From Mesostigma viride (lineage: Eukaryota; Streptophyta; Mesostigmatophyceae; Mesostigmatales; Mesostigmataceae), in assembly GCA_009746045.1 (NCBI GenBank), contig RPFO01000082.1, positions 2,759,266 to 2,823,265 of the forward strand: DNA of 64,000 bases. Reading direction: 5' to 3'. Of this stretch, positions 1 through 11,723 are shown in pieces. The translations under genes and the position numbers were made by a program. Below the pieces are notes generated by a model. The model saw only the letters and a program-made list of their open reading frames with translations. It had not been told where the DNA came from and ran no database searches. Positions within the stretch are counted from its first letter, which is position 1; each line of letters starts with the position of its first letter.

Positions 1-604
1 GTTAGCTCCACAAAATTTGTCTTCGCGCCGCCCTAAAAATTTCGACTGGAGTACACTCCGTCGCAAATATTCTGCCACCGGACACATTTTTTCCCGTTTT
101 TGGAGTCCGCTCCACGTCCGGAGGTGCCGCGCCGGACACACGAGTGAGTGTGCTGTTTTGGCTGGATGTCCCCCCTCCTTCACCAGCATGGGCAGCGTCG
201 CCGGACGTGGCATACTAAACCATCACCACGCCGACAACATGCTTATCTATTAATACTAAAAAATGCTCTAACGCACTTCACCAACGTGATCAGCTCCAGC
301 CCCTCTCTGATCACTCCTTCCTCTTCCCTCCATCTTCCCGGAGTCTCCACACCGCCCCTGTCCCAAAATTCTTCCCACCTGGCTTCTGACAAGGGCACAT
401 GATTACAATTAAAGACACTGGCATCGTCCTAGGTGGCTGAATAGCGACTGGCATCGGCATGGGCGACTGGCGCGCAGCTTACCAAGAGAAGGTCGAGTGA
501 ACGCTGTGCCTGGGCATACTCGCTATGAAGCTCCTCGAAGCTCACCCCTGCATTCACACACAGTCGGCAGTCCACAAACGCCCGTTTTCGAAGGCAGGAC
601 TTAC

Positions 605-799
605 GCTTAAGATGAGCTTGTAAAGATTAGAAATCGCTCGGGCTCGAAAAAAGTCTCGGCAATCGACGCGAATTGGAGATGCAACAACGTTGGCGAGCGT
701 ACCTTCGCGTCCTGTAGCGGCCTCGTCGCATACACGCCTCATGCGCTCGACGAGGTGCCGCTCTCTCTCGAAATCGGGAGGACTATCACCGCCACCCAT
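605..799 (-). CDS. Possible first coding exon of an unknown gene
   Basis: The minus strand encodes 65 residues from an ATG at 799, followed directly by a strong GTAAGT donor at 604-599. The peptide is charged and helical-looking, with a run ERERHLVERMRR near residues 11-22 and RDFFRARAISNLYKL near residues 48-62. I do not recognise a family. A second exon may lie at roughly 470-520 on the same strand, ending at another GTAAGC donor, but its acceptor and phase do not resolve cleanly, so the gene model is incomplete. It would run off towards the left edge. The evidence is an open frame plus a good donor only. Confidence 0.35.
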
Positions 800-3643
800 G
801 CTTACCTAATTCTCAAGTAACTGCTTGAAATTGCAAGGTGTCGAATCAACAGAACTGTTGCAAAGTGATGCTCGCAAAAGCTCGATCCATCACCAAAACG
901 TAAAACGTAAAAAGCAGCGACGAAGATAATTACGTGAAAACAGGCTGAAAACTTATGGAAGAATTATCTGCGATTCATAGGTAAAAGTTCTGGAATGCAC
1001 CCAACCATGAACCAACACTCATCGGTCAGTTACCTATCAGTATCGTCGGACCATCAGGGCAATATCCTCCTTGCGCAGGTCCCCTCGCACTTTGTGGCAT
1101 GCCTCGTGTTTTCAGGTCGTCCATGGTCTACTGTAACCTCTACCTAGTTGCGCCAAAGCGCGCAAATCCAAGCAGGACACGTGGGAAGCCCCTTCTGGTT
1201 GACCACAATGCTAGCAAAGAAAGTATGCTAGCAAACATACTACGGAGTCAAGACTAGGACTACAGACCGTGTACAGACTGAGCAAATCTGATTACATAGC
1301 AGCGCTGCGGCGGTTGTGCCGTGTGGCCCAAATTTGTGGGGAGGCACGCGTGAGACTTCGGACGGCCCCTCCCCCAGTTGAAATGCCGGGGGCTTCTAGA
1401 ATGGGTGAAATGTTTGATCACGAACGCCCATGTGATACAAAGGCGGCGGACACCCTCCATGCCGCCGTCTTCTCGTGCGTGTCCGCCATCGTTTGGAGTG
1501 AGGCTGCAAGGAAGATCGAGGTTCTTTGTCCGGGATTCGACGTGGAGGCTGCTGCTTACATCTTCGCGGTACGTCTCAGGTTTTGGTTATGCTGCTGCCC
1601 GTGTGTTTGTTGTTGTAGGTGTTGTAGCCGATGATGAGATTTCCACTCGGGCCAGTTTCTCATAACATTCGCAGTGCCCAAACTCTAGAGCTTTCGCCGT
1701 TGCGGGCTTGAGAGCTCCGTGAGGGGAAAAAACCTTCTTTGGATGTCTGAGGCTACATATGTGTACTGTGATGATTGTTGGCGTGGGTGATGACACCGCT
1801 TTTCGGATTCCCTCTGATGCTCTGCGGTGAGGTAATTAATGCCCTGACACGTCGTATGTTATCGGCTTGTTGAGTTTAATGTCACACATGTGCCGTGATG
1901 ACTGAAAGCTTACATTCTGACACCTCTTGTAGGAGGGTCGTTCAGACCCGATGAACGGAACTTGCTTTCCTATATCCTGAGCGCATACCCGCCCCGTTGG
2001 GTTTCAGTCGCCATGTTCTCTGGTCAGTAGTTAAATAAATTCATACTTCTTGTGGCCTCCTGTGCGCGTCATCAGGTTACTTCGTCCGAAGGTTACGGCG
2101 GGTCGTCGGTTCTGAGGTATGTTAGCTTGGCATGGCTTTTCATGTCGTTGTTGATACAAGCTCTTTGCAATATATGATGCTCTATTTGACAAATTGGTAG
2201 AGCATGTTGGACGGGAGCTTAGATCGAGCGCTTGTACCCCTCTTTTGTTAGAGACGAAAGCGTGTCAGTGATAAAACCAATGCCGGCAGCTCTTCCTGTG
2301 CTCCGGGGTTGACCTCTCATCTGACACATGTCATTCTTGATAGCATGCTCAATGTGTTTTTCCTGTCGAGAAGACGTTACGCAAGGAGCACTCTGCTTAG
2401 CTCGGCATGCAAATGCAATGGGCTCTGCAATTTTATTCCTTTTGCAAGATAAAAGGCGATGCCTACTCTCCTGTGCAGACAACAAAATGATTGCATGGGC
2501 CTTTCGCTATCGCAATATGTTCTAAAGAAAAAATATCACTATTGGCTGTGTGGGTATGCGTCATTGTTGGTCCTCATTGGGAACTTGGTTGTTTTTTTGC
2601 TCTTCGCCACGTTCTCTGTGCAGGTCATGCTGCGTCTATGTTGCATGAGAGAAGTCCTGGAGGCCGCCCAAGCATCTTTTTTTTTTTCTTTCATGGGTTA
2701 ACTTCATGCACACATTCCAACCCCGGGCAGCTTTTCGTAATTCTTTGTGGACAGTATGCCCCAAATTGTGTGCTAGATCAACTTGTGTTCTGTGTTGCAG
2801 CTCACGGTTTCTCTGTAGCCTGGGCTGTGTCAAGTGTAACGCATACATTTGTAATGATGGTTTTTTAAGAGTAACTTTTTCTTTGTTGGGGGGGGGGGGG
2901 GGGGGTCAGTGCTGTTTACGTGCAAAGAAAAGAGTGGAATAGTGGATATTCCTTTTCACTTTTCCTTAGTTACTCTTTGCAGAGCGATAGTCCCTACTTT
3001 AAACAGCATATAGGCCAACTGCAAATTTGCGGTGACTCCATGGCCTGTCATGTGTCGGACGGGTGACGATATAAATCTTGCAACTTTTGTTTTCTTGTAT
3101 CTGATGCCATCTGCTGACTTTCCCAATGAAGATTGTCATATTTTTGGATCAACCACCATAATTTATTTTGATGATTTTCAATATCTGAGGGAACAGCTGG
3201 TCATTGTCATGTTTACTTTGTGTGTGTGTGTGTGTGTGTGCAATTACACATAGGGTGCATGTTTTTCTCCTCAATGATTCAACTTCTTTCATTGATGAAC
3301 TTAATGATTAAGAAAAAAAGTACACTCTAATTTTTTAATGAGAGGAGAAAAATTTGTCCCTTGGTCTTTCTTCCCATAGTATGTGCAAGTGGGACAACCA
3401 TTAATGAGACATCTTGGTATCACTTGGGGTTCGGCACGATAAACATGCAATGCTGCAATTGATTTGGATGGGCTCGGTTCCCCATTCACTTAATCGATAG
3501 CTAATGAAATATTGTTGCAGTAATGTTTTTGTAACTATAACATTTTCGCTTTTTTAAGATTTTTGCTCCATACTCTTGCATTCTATCAATCGTAACTTAT
3601 TATTGCAACTTTCAAACGTGTACCATCATTTTTGTTTGAAAGG
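800..3643. other. Region without a supported gene
   Basis: No recognisable protein is seen here. An open plus-strand segment ending at 1568 is followed by a GTACGT donor and could be an exon, but it has no ATG of its own and no homology I recognise. Simple repeats include a G run at about 2888-2905 and a (GT)n tract at about 3220-3240. The segment may hold the divergent promoter of the minus-strand exon at 605-799. Confidence 0.4.
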
Positions 3644-3654
3644 TCAGAATTCAT

Positions 3655-4011
3655 TGAATTGAATTGAATTGAATTGTAACATAACTCCGTTGGGAGTATA
3701 TGTAGCACATAGCCCTTGAGAGGGGGCATATGGCCTATCATACATCCTAAGCTACTTCCTGCAAGGGTGGGGATGTAAAGGACCCTTGCTCTAGGTGCAC
3801 CAGGGCACTTGCATCCCCATGATCTTCAAGCTATGCCCAGCGAAGGGGGAGCCTGTCATGGGGGGGAAGATCAGCATAGCTATACAAAAAGGCTAGGGCA
3901 TGGCGTCTCAGCAGAGAGTTACTCCCTGCATGGGCACAACATAACTAAATAAAGCTAGGCATCATCTGGAGTGTGGCACATCATAGGCACACATGTACAT
4001 GATTAAATAAT
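3655..4011 (-). mobile_element. Truncated family C retroelement 3' end with target-site duplication
   Basis: This 357-bp insert is the 3'UTR end of the ORF1-only family C in minus orientation. Its (GAATT)n tail lies at the left, followed by the terminal hairpin ACTCCGTTGGGAGT. It is flanked by the perfect 11-bp direct repeat TCAGAATTCAT at 3644-3654 and 4012-4022. That is the signature of target-primed reverse transcription with 5' truncation. The same sequence recurs at 9950-10260, 28949-29468 and 34168-36278. Confidence 0.85.
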
Positions 4012-4022
4012 CAGAATTCATA

Positions 4023-4257
4023 TCGAGGCCATAATGCAATATTATGACGAGCATAATTTTATTTGTTGCCATTACGCAATATTATGACAAGCAAAAGCTC
4101 CCTACGCAACGCAGCCCGGCGGATGCGCTCGGCCATGAAAATACGTCTGCAGCTCTGGCTGCTGTTCCGCCCTCCGGTTCGGGTCGGCAAGGCGACACTC
4201 GTCGTGCACTGGTGGTTGCCCCGAACCCTCCTGAGCTCCATGCCTCGCCACCGGCAA
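4023..4257 (+). mobile_element. LINE 5' end with ORF1 N-terminus, internally deleted copy
   Basis: From about 4085 the plus strand encodes a peptide resembling the start of the family C ORF1 at 11723 (-): TQRS, then ALGHENT, then GDTRRALV. The copy is interrupted at 4257 by a family B insertion. Past that insertion, at 13424, the sequence resumes in the reverse transcriptase C-terminal region of a family A-like element. The parent copy therefore seems to join an ORF1 start to a reverse transcriptase end with the middle missing. That join is inferred from the shared duplication CCACCGGCAA. Confidence 0.6.
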
Positions 4258-4853
4258 TCAATTAATTAGACTCGTGCTCCCTTTGGGGAGTCACCGAGCA
4301 TTAACCCCGATGGATGGATGGGTGCAAACAGTCCTACCGGTCTAATTTATCTACATCAGCTACCTACAACATCAATCTAAATAGCATCACGCTATCCTAG
4401 GGGAGCTGTCTGGCGTGCCTCTCGCGGGTTTGCACACGCGGGCGCTTCAGTTCCCCACAGGGGGGGGCTCGTTGTCCTCTATGACCTTGGCCCACTTGGC
4501 CTTGTCCATCATTGAATTGAATTGAATTGTAACATAACTCCGTTGGGAGTATATGTAGCACATAGCCCTGATTGTATTACAAACCCATATAGACGCCGAG
4601 CTATGGATGCCGAGAATGCTCATAACTTTTGATTCCGGGCATGAAATTTGGTCGGGTAAATTGCTACAGACTCGCTTTTTGATGACGAACACGCTGATCT
4701 AATTTTTGGCAGCCATCGCCCCGGATTTCGAAAGTTATCGCCGGCGGCCTGCCCAGCAGATATCGCTATTTTTCTGCACGTTATGGCGGCACCACGCACG
4801 TGAGCCGTGCGCCTGCGCCCCCTGCCATCGTCTAGGTGCTATTAAACGTAGCC

Positions 4854-6029
4854 ATGGAGGCCCCCGCATCGTCTTCAGTTCTTGCTGCCGAGTCTCTCGA
4901 GGACAAACTTGCTGCAAACAAAATCGCCACCGACATTGCCGCGGCCAAGAAAGCCGCTAACAAGCGCACCAAGACTTCGGCAGCGACTTCGGAAGCAACT
5001 CCGATAGCGGTTGAAACCTCCTTGCCGGACTCCATTTCTTCCTCATTCTACATGCCAGTCGCACGTTTGAGCCTGGACGACATCGCTGCCTTCCTTGGCT
5101 TCAGCGACGCCGAGGTGCGACGCGTGCTGCAGCTCCGCTACGAACACAACGCCCCGATTCGCCACCCTCGCACCGGCCAGGTTATGGACGCTCCTTCGGA
5201 TACCATTGATGCTTTGGAGCCCAAGGATTGCCGTCTTGCATGTCTTATTTCGTGCTGCTCTGAACTTGTCGAGCTGCCGGCGACACCCATCGCCAGGCCA
5301 GCCCCCGCGACCGACACTACCGTGCCGCTGCAGGACCTCGCACAGTCTTTTACGACCGTGCAGGGCGACATTAAGGTCCTGAAGGAGACGATGCTGGAGC
5401 TGAAGAAAGCCATGGCAGCCCCTGCCAAAACTACCACGTTTGCCGATGTCACCGGCAAGCAATTGACCACCATTGTTCAACAGGCGGCCAAGTCTGCAGC
5501 TACCGCTGCGGTCACCCAGAATGCAGTGCAGCAACGCCAACGCAATATGGTAATCAAAGGCTTCCAGAAAGGCGCGGCAGCACAGGAGACAGCACACTCA
5601 CTTGCCGAGGAGCTGCGCGGCCCAGCGTTTCTGGGGAAGCTGCAGCTCCAGAACCGTGTTGCCATTGAACGTGCCATTCGGCTGCCAGGCCCTCTGGGCC
5701 TGGTCGTCGTCACCATGGCCTCCATGCACGACAAACGCCTCGTGCTGGGAGCACGTCGTCTGCTCCAACGCGATGACTTCAGCCTCGACGAGGACTACAC
5801 GACGGCTCAACTGAAGGCGAGGAGCGCGGTGTGGAACAGCACCATCGTCCAGGAGACCAAGAAGCAAGAGACCAAGGGTAAGCGCATTAAGTTGCGTCTG
5901 CTTCAGGATGGCTCCTTTGCAGCATTCTTTGATGGGCACAGGATTACAGGTGTTCCGCTTAACACCCCCGGAGCGGAGTCTCGTCAGGCGTCTAGCCAGA
6001 AGGGTGCTGCCTCTGTTGGTAGACAGTAG
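4854..6029 (+). CDS. LINE A ORF1 protein, L1-type RNA-binding chaperone
   Basis: The ORF encodes 391 residues. I chose the ATG at 4854 because it sits in a strong context (GCCATGG). The N-terminal third is Ala/Lys-rich and probably helical. A stretch near residues 180-240 looks like a coiled coil that leads into RQRNMVIKGF, the typical start of the L1 ORF1p RRM-like domain. The C-terminal part (DDFSLDEDYTTAQLKARSAVW) matches the pattern of the L1 ORF1p C-terminal domain. In L1 elements this protein coats the element RNA and acts as a nucleic-acid chaperone. The frame is open throughout, and ORF2 begins 74 nt downstream. Confidence 0.8.
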   Translation: MEAPASSSVLAAESLEDKLAANKIATDIAAAKKAANKRTKTSAATSEATPIAVETSLPDSISSSFYMPVARLSLDDIAAFLGFSDAEVRRVLQLRYEHNAPIRHPRTGQVMDAPSDTIDALEPKDCRLACLISCCSELVELPATPIARPAPATDTTVPLQDLAQSFTTVQGDIKVLKETMLELKKAMAAPAKTTTFADVTGKQLTTIVQQAAKSAATAAVTQNAVQQRQRNMVIKGFQKGAAAQETAHSLAEELRGPAFLGKLQLQNRVAIERAIRLPGPLGLVVVTMASMHDKRLVLGARRLLQRDDFSLDEDYTTAQLKARSAVWNSTIVQETKKQETKGKRIKLRLLQDGSFAAFFDGHRITGVPLNTPGAESRQASSQKGAASVGRQ

Positions 6030-6103
6030 GTAGACAACCTTCCTCGTCGGCTCGCGGCTAACAGGCTTCGGGGACAGCCTCTAAATAGTCCCGTTCCACT
6101 ACC

Positions 6104-9100
6104 ATGCATCGACCTAACAGTCGACTGAGACACATGGTGGTGCCGGTATCTCGGGCCAGAACGACAGCTCTCAGCAGCAAGATTAGCAACACCCAACGCA
6201 TGCTAGATTTCCTACGCCTCTGCGTTGCGCAAGCATCCCCGAATACCCAGAGCAGGCGGCAGGCTCGCATCCTACGCTTGCAGGACAAAATAAATGCGAT
6301 GAAAAGCACTATTTCTACCGCTTCCCTTCCCCCCTCCGTTTCACCCCCACCTCCACCCCCCGCCGCACCCACCCCCATCACCCATCGTCGTCCTCCCCTG
6401 GTGGGCCAGCAGGCATCCTTGGCCCTTGCCACTTTTAACACCCGCACATTGCTAGATGACGACCATAGCTGCCGGGTAGAGGAGCTAGTCGCATTCTGCA
6501 TTGAGCATCGTGTGTCTATATTAGGCGTCCAGGAACACCGCCGCACGGTGCCACTTGGCATGGTGAGCACTGATCGCTTGGCGGGTGGCTGGCGGTTTTT
6601 CTTCGCTGGCAGCGGTACGTCTGGCCAAGGTGGTGTTGGTCTTTTGTGTTCGCCGCTGGCAGTTGCTAGCCTCAGCACGCTTAAGTTTCTAACGCCACGC
6701 CTTATGGTAGCACACTTCACCTCCGTCGAGGGGCGGTCTAAACACCACCTCACGGTGGGGGTGGGCTACGCACCCCATAGTGGTCTACCTGCGTTGGAAC
6801 GCCAGAAGTTCTTCGAGGACTTGCATAGCCTTGAGGGGGCCACCCCGGCCCGCCACTTTTTGGTTATGCTGCTAGACGCCAATGCCACGCTCCCCGTGGG
6901 TACTGCTGGCAGTCGCTTTGCGCCTGCTGACACTGCTGCTAATGACAACACTCCCCTGTTTTCTGCCTTTTTGCGGGATAGCGGGATGGTTGCTGTCAAC
7001 TGCCACTTCCAACGTCCCTCCCAGGACTTGGTCACTTTTCGTGGCCCTAACGGCCGTCAGGCCTGTCTGGACTACGTGGTGGTACGGCAGCCCAGGTGTA
7101 CCTCGGTTCTGGACACCCGAGTGTTTGACACGCCCACGGTGTGCTCTGACCACCGGTTGGTGCGCGCGACCCTTCGGCTCCGGTTCCACGTCCCCGCGCG
7201 CCGCGCCCCAGTGGTCCGCCCTGACTGGTCTGCTCTACGTCCGGTCAAGGGAGATCCTGAGGACTGGACGGACGCCGAGCACGAGCGGAACTGGTGCCGA
7301 CGGAAGTACCTGTCGGCACTGGACGCCCGGGCGGACGTCGACGAGCTGGACAAGGGTGCCCCCAACGCAGCCATTTTTGCGGGCTTTGCGGCCCGTGCCC
7401 CGTTGCTGGCGGCCCGGCACCTGCCGGTCATGCCCCGCCGCCGCCCCGGCCCGCTCTACCGCCAGGACCCCAAGGTCTTGGCCGCCCGGCACCGCCTCAA
7501 GCGTAACCGGGACCCGCTGCAGAAACCATTGCTCAAGGCCGCCCTTGTGGAGGCCTACGAGCATGCTCAGGACGCGGAGGCGGCCCAGTGCATCGCGGAT
7601 GCCAAGGCCTGCCAGGCTCGCAACCAGGGCAAGGACATGTGGTACCACCTCGACCGGCTCGGCGGCCGGCGGCAGCGCACCCCGGTGGAGCACACGGGGG
7701 ACGGCACGGCGCCGGTAAGCCTTGACCGCTGGTTGGCCCACAATGTTTCCTTGACCGGTGGGGCTCGCGCCCCCCCCCGCCGCTTCACCCCGAGACGGCC
7801 GCCCGCCTCGGGGTCGCCGGACCCCCGCCGCCGCCAGCGCCCCCCTCCTCGGCCGCGGACTACCAAGTCCCCGCCTTGAAGGAGGGCTGCCTTGCCACCA
7901 ACGACGTCGTCCACCCCTTCACTTTGGAGGAATTGGACGGCGCCCTTGCTCGCCTGCGGTACGATGCGGCGGTCGGGGCCGACCACCTTTCTGCTGAGCT
8001 GCTGAAGACCCCTGATCTGGCGGTTAGGGATCTTCTGCTGGCGTTCTGCAACCGTGTCCTGCTCTCTGACGAGCCTCCGCCTGCTGAGTGGCAGACGGCC
8101 ATCCGCGTCATGCTGTACAAGAAGGGCTCTGCTGCTGACCCCGGTAACTACCGGGGTGTCTGCCTCCAGAGCGCCGCGCTGAAGGTCTTCATGCGCATGA
8201 TGCTGCACAGGCTCCGCGCCGCGCTGGACCCACACCTGGGTGAGTCTCAGATGGGTTTCCGTAGTGGTCGTAACACTGTCATGGCTGTGTTTGTCGCGCG
8301 CCGGTTGATGGAGGAGGTGCGTCGCCTTCCCCCTGACAGTTTGCCGCTGGTCCTCATTTTTGTTGACTATATCAAGGCCTTTGACACGGTCCTCTGGGAG
8401 GCTCTTTGGGCCATCCTAGCTCTGGACCGCGTGCCACCAGCGTTTATTGCTGCCATTCGCCGACTGTATGAGGGCTCACAGGCAGTAGTGCGGACTGCGG
8501 AAGGCACCACCCCACCATTCCCCCTTCACCACGGGGTGTGGCAAGGTTGTGTCCTGTCTCCATACCTGTTCATTATTGTCGTGGACCACGTCATGCGCCA
8601 GGCACGTGCGCGCTTTACTGCTCTTAAGGGGTTCGAGCCAGGCTTGGACATCCTTAACGAGCGTGGGCACGGCGGGGTTAGCACGGGTTACCGCCTGGCT
8701 GACCTGATTTACGCGGACGACACCACCCTCATCGCGCGCCCCGAGCACATTCAGACCTGGCTGGACTGTCTGGGCCTGGAGGCGAGGGCGGTGGGGTTGG
8801 AGATTAGTGTCAAAACTGAGGCGATGGTGATTGGGGCCTCCAGTCGCCCACCGCTGCCGCGCCTGCTAGACGGGACGGAGGTCCCACTCCGCGACCGCTT
8901 CAAGCTGTTGGGGAGTTGGCTTCCGGACACTGCCGACGATGTGGACACCCGCATCGGCCTTTCCTGGGCCAAGCTCCGTTCGCTCAACACCTACTGGCGC
9001 TCCAAGGGCCTGGACGAGCACCGCAAGCGCATGCTCTTCAAGGTCCTCGTCCTCACGGTGCTCACGTATGGCGCCGAGGCATGGACACTCACGGCAACAC

Positions 9101-9573
9101 TGGCAGCCAAGCTAGACGGCACGGTAACCCGGATGCTCCGACAGGTCCTGAATGTCGGGTTTTCTCAGCGTAGGTCCTTAGAGTCTTTGTATCACGGTAT
9201 GCCGCGTATTTCGGACGAGATTAGACAGCGTAGGATAGCATTTGTAGGACATCTTGCTCGCACCAGCCAGGTCGACACCGCCCTTGGTCTGGCCGGTCCC
9301 CAGCGGCTCGGCCAACCGGGGCGGCACATTTTGACCTGGCCTGGCCCCAAGAACATTCCTAAAAAGGTAGGGAAACATGCCATGACCTATACCCAGATGT
9401 TGCTGGACGACCTAGTGGTCCCAGCCCAGTTTGAGTACCGCATCCACTCTCTCTCCCGTCTTTGGACTGCCATGCAGGACAAGGAGCGGTGGAAGAAGAT
9501 TGTCAAGGCACACACGCCCGACCCTGTGGGCAAGCCACCTCCCCCCAAGCGGAGGAGGCGTTTTGATGAGTAG
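6104..9573 (+). pseudogene. LINE A ORF2: AP endonuclease plus reverse transcriptase, one frame break
   Basis: The endonuclease half starts at ATG 6104. It shows ATFNTRTL (residues 109-116), GVQEHRR, MLLDANATL, LDYVVV and CSDHRLV, the catalytic N, E, DxN and SDH motifs of AP-type nucleases. The frame stops at TGA 7877-7879, and the reverse transcriptase continues in another frame to 9573. The reverse transcriptase shows the fingers motif GNYRGVCLQSAALKVF, QMGFRSGRNTV, FVDYIKAFDTV, GVWQGCVLSPYLF and catalytic YADD (8710-8721). Its C-terminal part includes LTYGAEAWTLT and FVGHLART. A second copy (15677-17691) is in frame across the junction with a 4-nt difference, so the ancestral ORF2 was continuous. 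The enzyme would nick target DNA and reverse-transcribe the element. Confidence 0.85.
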
Positions 9574-9713
9574 TGTAGTTAGGCTTTTCTAGATAGAGTT
9601 AGGATAGTTCGATCACGCGGCTTCCTCCACCCCATCCATCATGAAATATGTGCTACATGACCTCCCCACGGAGGCATGTTATAATTTAATTTTTTTTTAA
9701 TAGCCCTTGAGAA

Positions 9714-9949
9714 GCCATGTCCTAGCTCTTGTATAGCCATGATGATCTTCCTCCCTCACAGGCATGCTCCCCCCTTACCCGGGCATAGCGTGATAGACCA
9801 TGAGGGTGCAGGTGCCCTGGTGCACCTAGAGCAGGGGTAGCTTACATTCCCACCCTTGCATGAAGTAGCCTAGAATGTATGATAGGCCATATGCCCCTTC
9901 TCTGGGCTATGTGCTACATATACTCCCAACGGAGTTATGTTACAATTCA
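9714..9949 (+). mobile_element. Short family C 3'-end insertion
   Basis: This is a 236-bp, 5'-truncated family C 3'UTR in plus orientation. It ends in the hairpin ACTCCCAACGGAGT and an ATTCAA tail. It is flanked by the perfect 14-bp repeat ATAGCCCTTGAGAA at 9700-9713 and 9950-9963, so it inserted into the 3'UTR of the minus-strand family C element immediately beside LINE A. Confidence 0.85.
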
Positions 9950-10337
9950 ATAGCCCTTGAGAAAGGGGCATATGGCCTATCATACATCCTAAGCTACTTC
10001 CTGCAAGGGTGGGGATGTAAAGGACCCTTGCTCTAGGTGCACCAGGGCACTTGCATCCCCATGATCTTCAAGCTATGCCCAGCGAAGGGGGAGCCTGTCA
10101 TGGGGGGGAAGATCAGCATAGCTATACAAAAAGCTAGGGCATGGCTGCTCAGCAGGGAGTTACTCCCTGCATGGGCACTGCATAATTAAATAAAGCTAGG
10201 CATCATCTGGAGGGTGGCTCATCATAGGCACACATGTACATGACTAAAAAGGCTAGGCCTCAGCTGGTATAGTGCCTGTAGTAGGCGGGCATGTACAAGG
10301 CCACTGTCTAACTATTCTACACTACTGCTGTATTCCC

Positions 10338-11723
10338 CTAGGCTGGGGCTGGAGTTGCTGGGGCCGCGGTGGTCGAGGGGGTCGCTTGCCAGGGCTTGTG
10401 GCCGACGTAGATGGCCGCCCCCTTCCAGTACACCGGCTGGCCCGCCTTGGTCTGCCGGAGCTGGAGGTAGGTCGGCCATAGCTCCCGTAGCCGTTGTTGC
10501 TGTGCCAGGGTCAAGTCGTCGTCAAGGGTGAAGAGAGTCTTCTCGAGCCGCTTGCGGCGTCTGAGAAAAGAAATCTTGTCCGCCGGGGTCTTAATTAAAG
10601 GTGAGAAGGAGCGGGGGCGGCCCGGCCTTACCCCGCGCGCGGGGAAGGCGGTGGGCGGCCAACTCGATCTCACCAGTAAGGCCCATGCGATCAAGGATTT
10701 CTCTCTCAAAAGCACGCGCAAGCTTCTCGGAATTCTCACCTTCCTCCATCTTGAGATTCTTGACAATGACGTTGAGGCTGCGCTTGGCGAGCTCGGCCTC
10801 CTCGCGGAGGTCAAGCGTCTGCCGCTGGAGCTGGGCTGCGACGGCGGAGGTGGTGGAGGTGGTATGTTGCTTAAGCATGTCCGCCCAGGTCGTGATGGGA
10901 GGAGCATCGCCGGCCAGGCCAGCCGGGGCTGGCTTGGCGGCAATGTCCTTCGTGAACTGCCTGGGCGGTGAGGCCGGCGGTGTTCTGCAAGACCTCGATA
11001 GCGATTGCATTATCCTTGAGGCGCTGGTCGATGTCGCGGAGCTGGGCGGTGATGGAGTCGGTGGAGACGGAGGGGGGGGGAGGTGGAGGCGAGGAGGGTG
11101 GCGGTGGCGGTGGGGATGGTGGGGAGCTCAGCAGCCAGCGTGCCGCCAAGTGCCGCCACATCTGCGGCAAGAGGGGTCACGTGCTGCTCGAAAGCGTCCT
11201 TGAGGAGGGTGCGGATGGAGGCTTCGGAGGGGAAGGGGGGCGGTTTGGGAGCCCAGATCTCGGATTCGGAGCGTCCAACAAGGGAGCAGAGGGCGAAGCG
11301 TTGAAGCTTGGGGCGAGGCATGCGGTGAATGATTGGGAGAGCCTCGGCGGGGTCGACAAGCTTGCCGTCACCAGGCCAGCGGCCACGGTTGTGGGACGTG
11401 AGGTACACGCACAGGGCTAGAAGCGAGGCGTGATTGCCGTAATAAAAGTCTTCCATAATCCAAGTGGGGCTGCGTTGCCAGAAGCCGGGGCTGTTGACGT
11501 CAAAGGAGCGCTCTTCCCAGGGCGGCTCAGCAGAGCGACTGCGCTTAGGTTCAGGCGATGCTGATGGCGAGGCGAGCCCGGGAGGCTGGGCGAGCACCAG
11601 TGCCCTACTAGTGTCACCGTTGCCATCTGGGCCGGTGGGCGAAGCTGCAGCCGAAGCTGCAGGCGTATTTTCATTGCCGAGCGCAGCCGCCAGGCTGCGT
11701 TGCGTCGAGAGGCGTTTGCTCAT
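10338..11723 (-). pseudogene. Family C ORF1, decayed L1-type ORF1 protein
   Basis: The frame starts at ATG 11723 and ends at TAG 10338, but at least two frame changes and an internal stop (about 11010) interrupt it. Recognisable parts are a proline-rich linker, a helical segment (ITAQLRDIDQRLKDNAIAIE), the RRM-like start SLNVIVKNLKMEEGENSEKL, and the C-terminal LRRRKRLEKTLFTLDDDLT followed by VYWKGAAIYVGHKPW. This is L1 ORF1p architecture. The stop is followed directly by the 3'UTR and element end, with no ORF2. A second copy in plus orientation is at about 50250-51190. Confidence 0.75.

Larger units (their letters stand above)
4570..9699 (+). mobile_element. LINE family A, essentially full-length non-LTR retrotransposon
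   Basis: This 5.13-kb element has a 5' leader (about 4570-4853), ORF1 and ORF2 (apurinic endonuclease plus reverse transcriptase). Its 3'UTR ends in the hairpin CCTCCCCACGGAGG and an AT-rich TTTAAT-type tail. It is flanked by the 8-bp duplication ATAGCCCT at 4562-4569 and 9700-9707. ORF1 resembles L1 ORF1p, which places the element near the L1 group, but no CCHC knuckle is visible at the end of ORF2. One frame break inside ORF2 suggests that this copy is inactive, or that the break is a sequencing error. Confidence 0.88.

Noticed and set aside
1269-1568. Possible plus-strand exon followed by a GTACGT donor
   Set aside because: It begins without an ATG, has no recognisable homology and no convincing partner exon, so it is mentioned only in the region note.
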